Of a stretch of 64,000 nucleotides of DNA, positions 63,145 through 64,000 are shown one piece after another; the first letter of the stretch is position 1, and the number at the start of each line of letters is the position of its first letter. Position numbers and translations under genes: made by a program. Where the stretch lies: positions 1 through 64,000 of the forward strand of contig JAFIGY010000011.1 in the NCBI GenBank assembly GCA_017849435.1. Reading direction: 5' to 3'. The notes under the pieces were generated by a model. It saw nothing but the letters and a program-made list of their open reading frames with translations. It searched no databases and was not told the origin of the DNA. This DNA is from Chitinophaga niabensis. GTDB lineage: Bacteria > Bacteroidota > Bacteroidia > Chitinophagales > Chitinophagaceae.

Positions 63145-64000
63145 GCATACGGAACAGCATCTCCTTCATCAATTCCCCATCTTCATTCCCGCTGTCGTTA
63201 ATACCGATACTCCGCAGATTATACTCGTGCAACAGAAGCAATGCCCGCTCTGCGCCATCCGGACCGAATTTGCGGGCCGCGGCCATATAATCTTTTACAA
63301 AAAAAGGATGTACGCCCAGCGCCGAAGCCATTTCCTTTTCCCCACCTTTTACGCCGAACAGCAGGTTGATCTTTGCGAAATAATTATAAAGCGCCGGGAT
63401 CACCATCTGAATGGGTGCGGCTTTGGGGTTGGCGGAAAAATACTGCACAATGCGCATTACCTTCCCCATATCCTGCTGCCCCAGGGCATTCTGCAATTCA
63501 AATACATTGTACTCCTTGCTGATCCCCACATATTTTTCGATATCGCTTTCATCGATCTTTTTGCCTTCCGGCAGGTTCACCAACAATTTATCGATCTCAT
63601 TGGCGATGCGGGAAAGATCGTTCCCGATGTGATCCGCCAGCAGGATGCAGGCTTTCTCAGAGATGGCGAGCCCTTTGCTGCGTACGTATGCTTCGGCCCA
63701 GGAAGGCAACTGGTTATCGTACAGCTTCTTGGTGGAAAGGATCACGCCCTTGTCTTTGATGAGCTTAGCCATCTTGCTGCGGCCGTCTATTTTACCCTGT
63801 TTGTGGGCCACCACAAAGACGGTGGACTCCAGGGGCTTGTCGATATAAGCTTCCAGCCTGAGGAGGTCCCGCATCGCCTGTGCTTCCTTGAGTATCACCA
63901 CCTGCCGGTCGGCGAACATGGGATAGCGGCGGCAGGCATTGATCACGGTAGCCCAGTCCGTATCCTTCCCGTAGAGGACGGTGAGGTTAAACCCTTTATC
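63134..64000 (-). CDS. holA: DNA polymerase III delta subunit, 5' end beyond window
   Basis: 289 codons are visible, read from the right edge (DKGFNLTVLYGKDTDWATVI onward) to the stop at 63134. The first ~50 residues lie outside. Delta is the clamp-loader arm that opens the beta clamp. Family features: FADRQVVILKEAQAM, KPLESTVFVVAHKQGKID, and the C-terminal helical domain (YVGISKEYNVFELQNALGQ, with IRLLFGVKG-like INLLFGVKG). An internal ATG at 63946 is not the start, because the frame remains homologous upstream of it. Confidence 0.9.
   Translation of the reverse strand, partial: DKGFNLTVLYGKDTDWATVINACRRYPMFADRQVVILKEAQAMRDLLRLEAYIDKPLESTVFVVAHKQGKIDGRSKMAKLIKDKGVILSTKKLYDNQLPSWAEAYVRSKGLAISEKACILLADHIGNDLSRIANEIDKLLVNLPEGKKIDESDIEKYVGISKEYNVFELQNALGQQDMGKVMRIVQYFSANPKAAPIQMVIPALYNYFAKINLLFGVKGGEKEMASALGVHPFFVKDYMAAARKFGPDGAERALLLLHEYNLRSIGINDSGNEDGELMKEMLFRMLRP

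Overview
The window looks like chromosomal DNA of a member of the Bacteroidota, most probably Chitinophagaceae (Chitinophaga-like). The evidence is a FecI-type ECF sigma factor and FecR beside a SusC/SusD pair, DUF2851, DUF6520, DUF2520 and DUF5977 proteins, a BlaI/M56-TonB pair, and several promoters of the Bacteroidota form TTG-N(18-24)-TAnnTTTG. Most of the window is moderately GC-rich. About 18.54-30.0 kb is clearly AT-rich and carries two decayed insertion sequences. I saw no rRNA or tRNA gene and no CRISPR array.

Layout, left to right. 1-6.7 kb (-): two large secreted RHS/YD-type proteins in one transcription unit, the second running off the left edge. 7.0-9.6 kb (-): leuB-leuA with a terminator. 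9.8-11.4 kb (+): an unrecognised helical protein. 11.5-15.4 kb (+): promoter, adenosylcobalamin riboswitch, nrdB, nrdA, terminator, i.e. B12-controlled class I ribonucleotide reductase. 15.5-17.6 kb: FecR anti-sigma (-) and ECF sigma (+), divergent. 17.6-17.9 kb: a 57-bp tandem repeat. 18.2-30.0 kb: an AT-rich accessory block with SusC, SusD, an IS256-family remnant, a large TlpA-type thioredoxin protein, a frameshifted IS3-family element, a small DUF6520 protein, a MauE/DoxX-like membrane protein and a second TlpA-type protein. 30.4-31.0 kb (-): trmH. 31.0-32.3 kb: a decaying array of about seven ~200-bp repeats with no credible gene.

From 32.9 kb the content is mostly housekeeping: AsmA-family protein and SdpI-like protein; a phosphodiester glycosidase; lipA with an outer-membrane protein gene; OsmC; DUF2851; a SAM-I riboswitch with promoter and terminator controlling a trans-sulfuration enzyme and homoserine dehydrogenase; two paralogous lipoproteins; the DUF2520-kdsC-ubiA-maf group; topA and a SirB1-like protein; M48 lipoprotein, plsY, prmA; a small secreted protein; rpsO-pnp; ftsE; a BlaI/BlaR1-like two-gene operon whose promoter is overlaid by two BlaI-type dyads and whose leader holds a broken thioredoxin gene; purM; ribF; and holA running off the right edge.

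The most coherent regulatory units are the two riboswitch operons and the BlaI operon. The best candidates for something not yet described are the thiol-redox group of 24.7-30.0 kb (two TlpA-type proteins, a MauE-like membrane protein and a tiny exported two-cysteine DUF6520 protein next to a SusCD transporter) and the ~200-bp repeat array between trmH and the AsmA gene.
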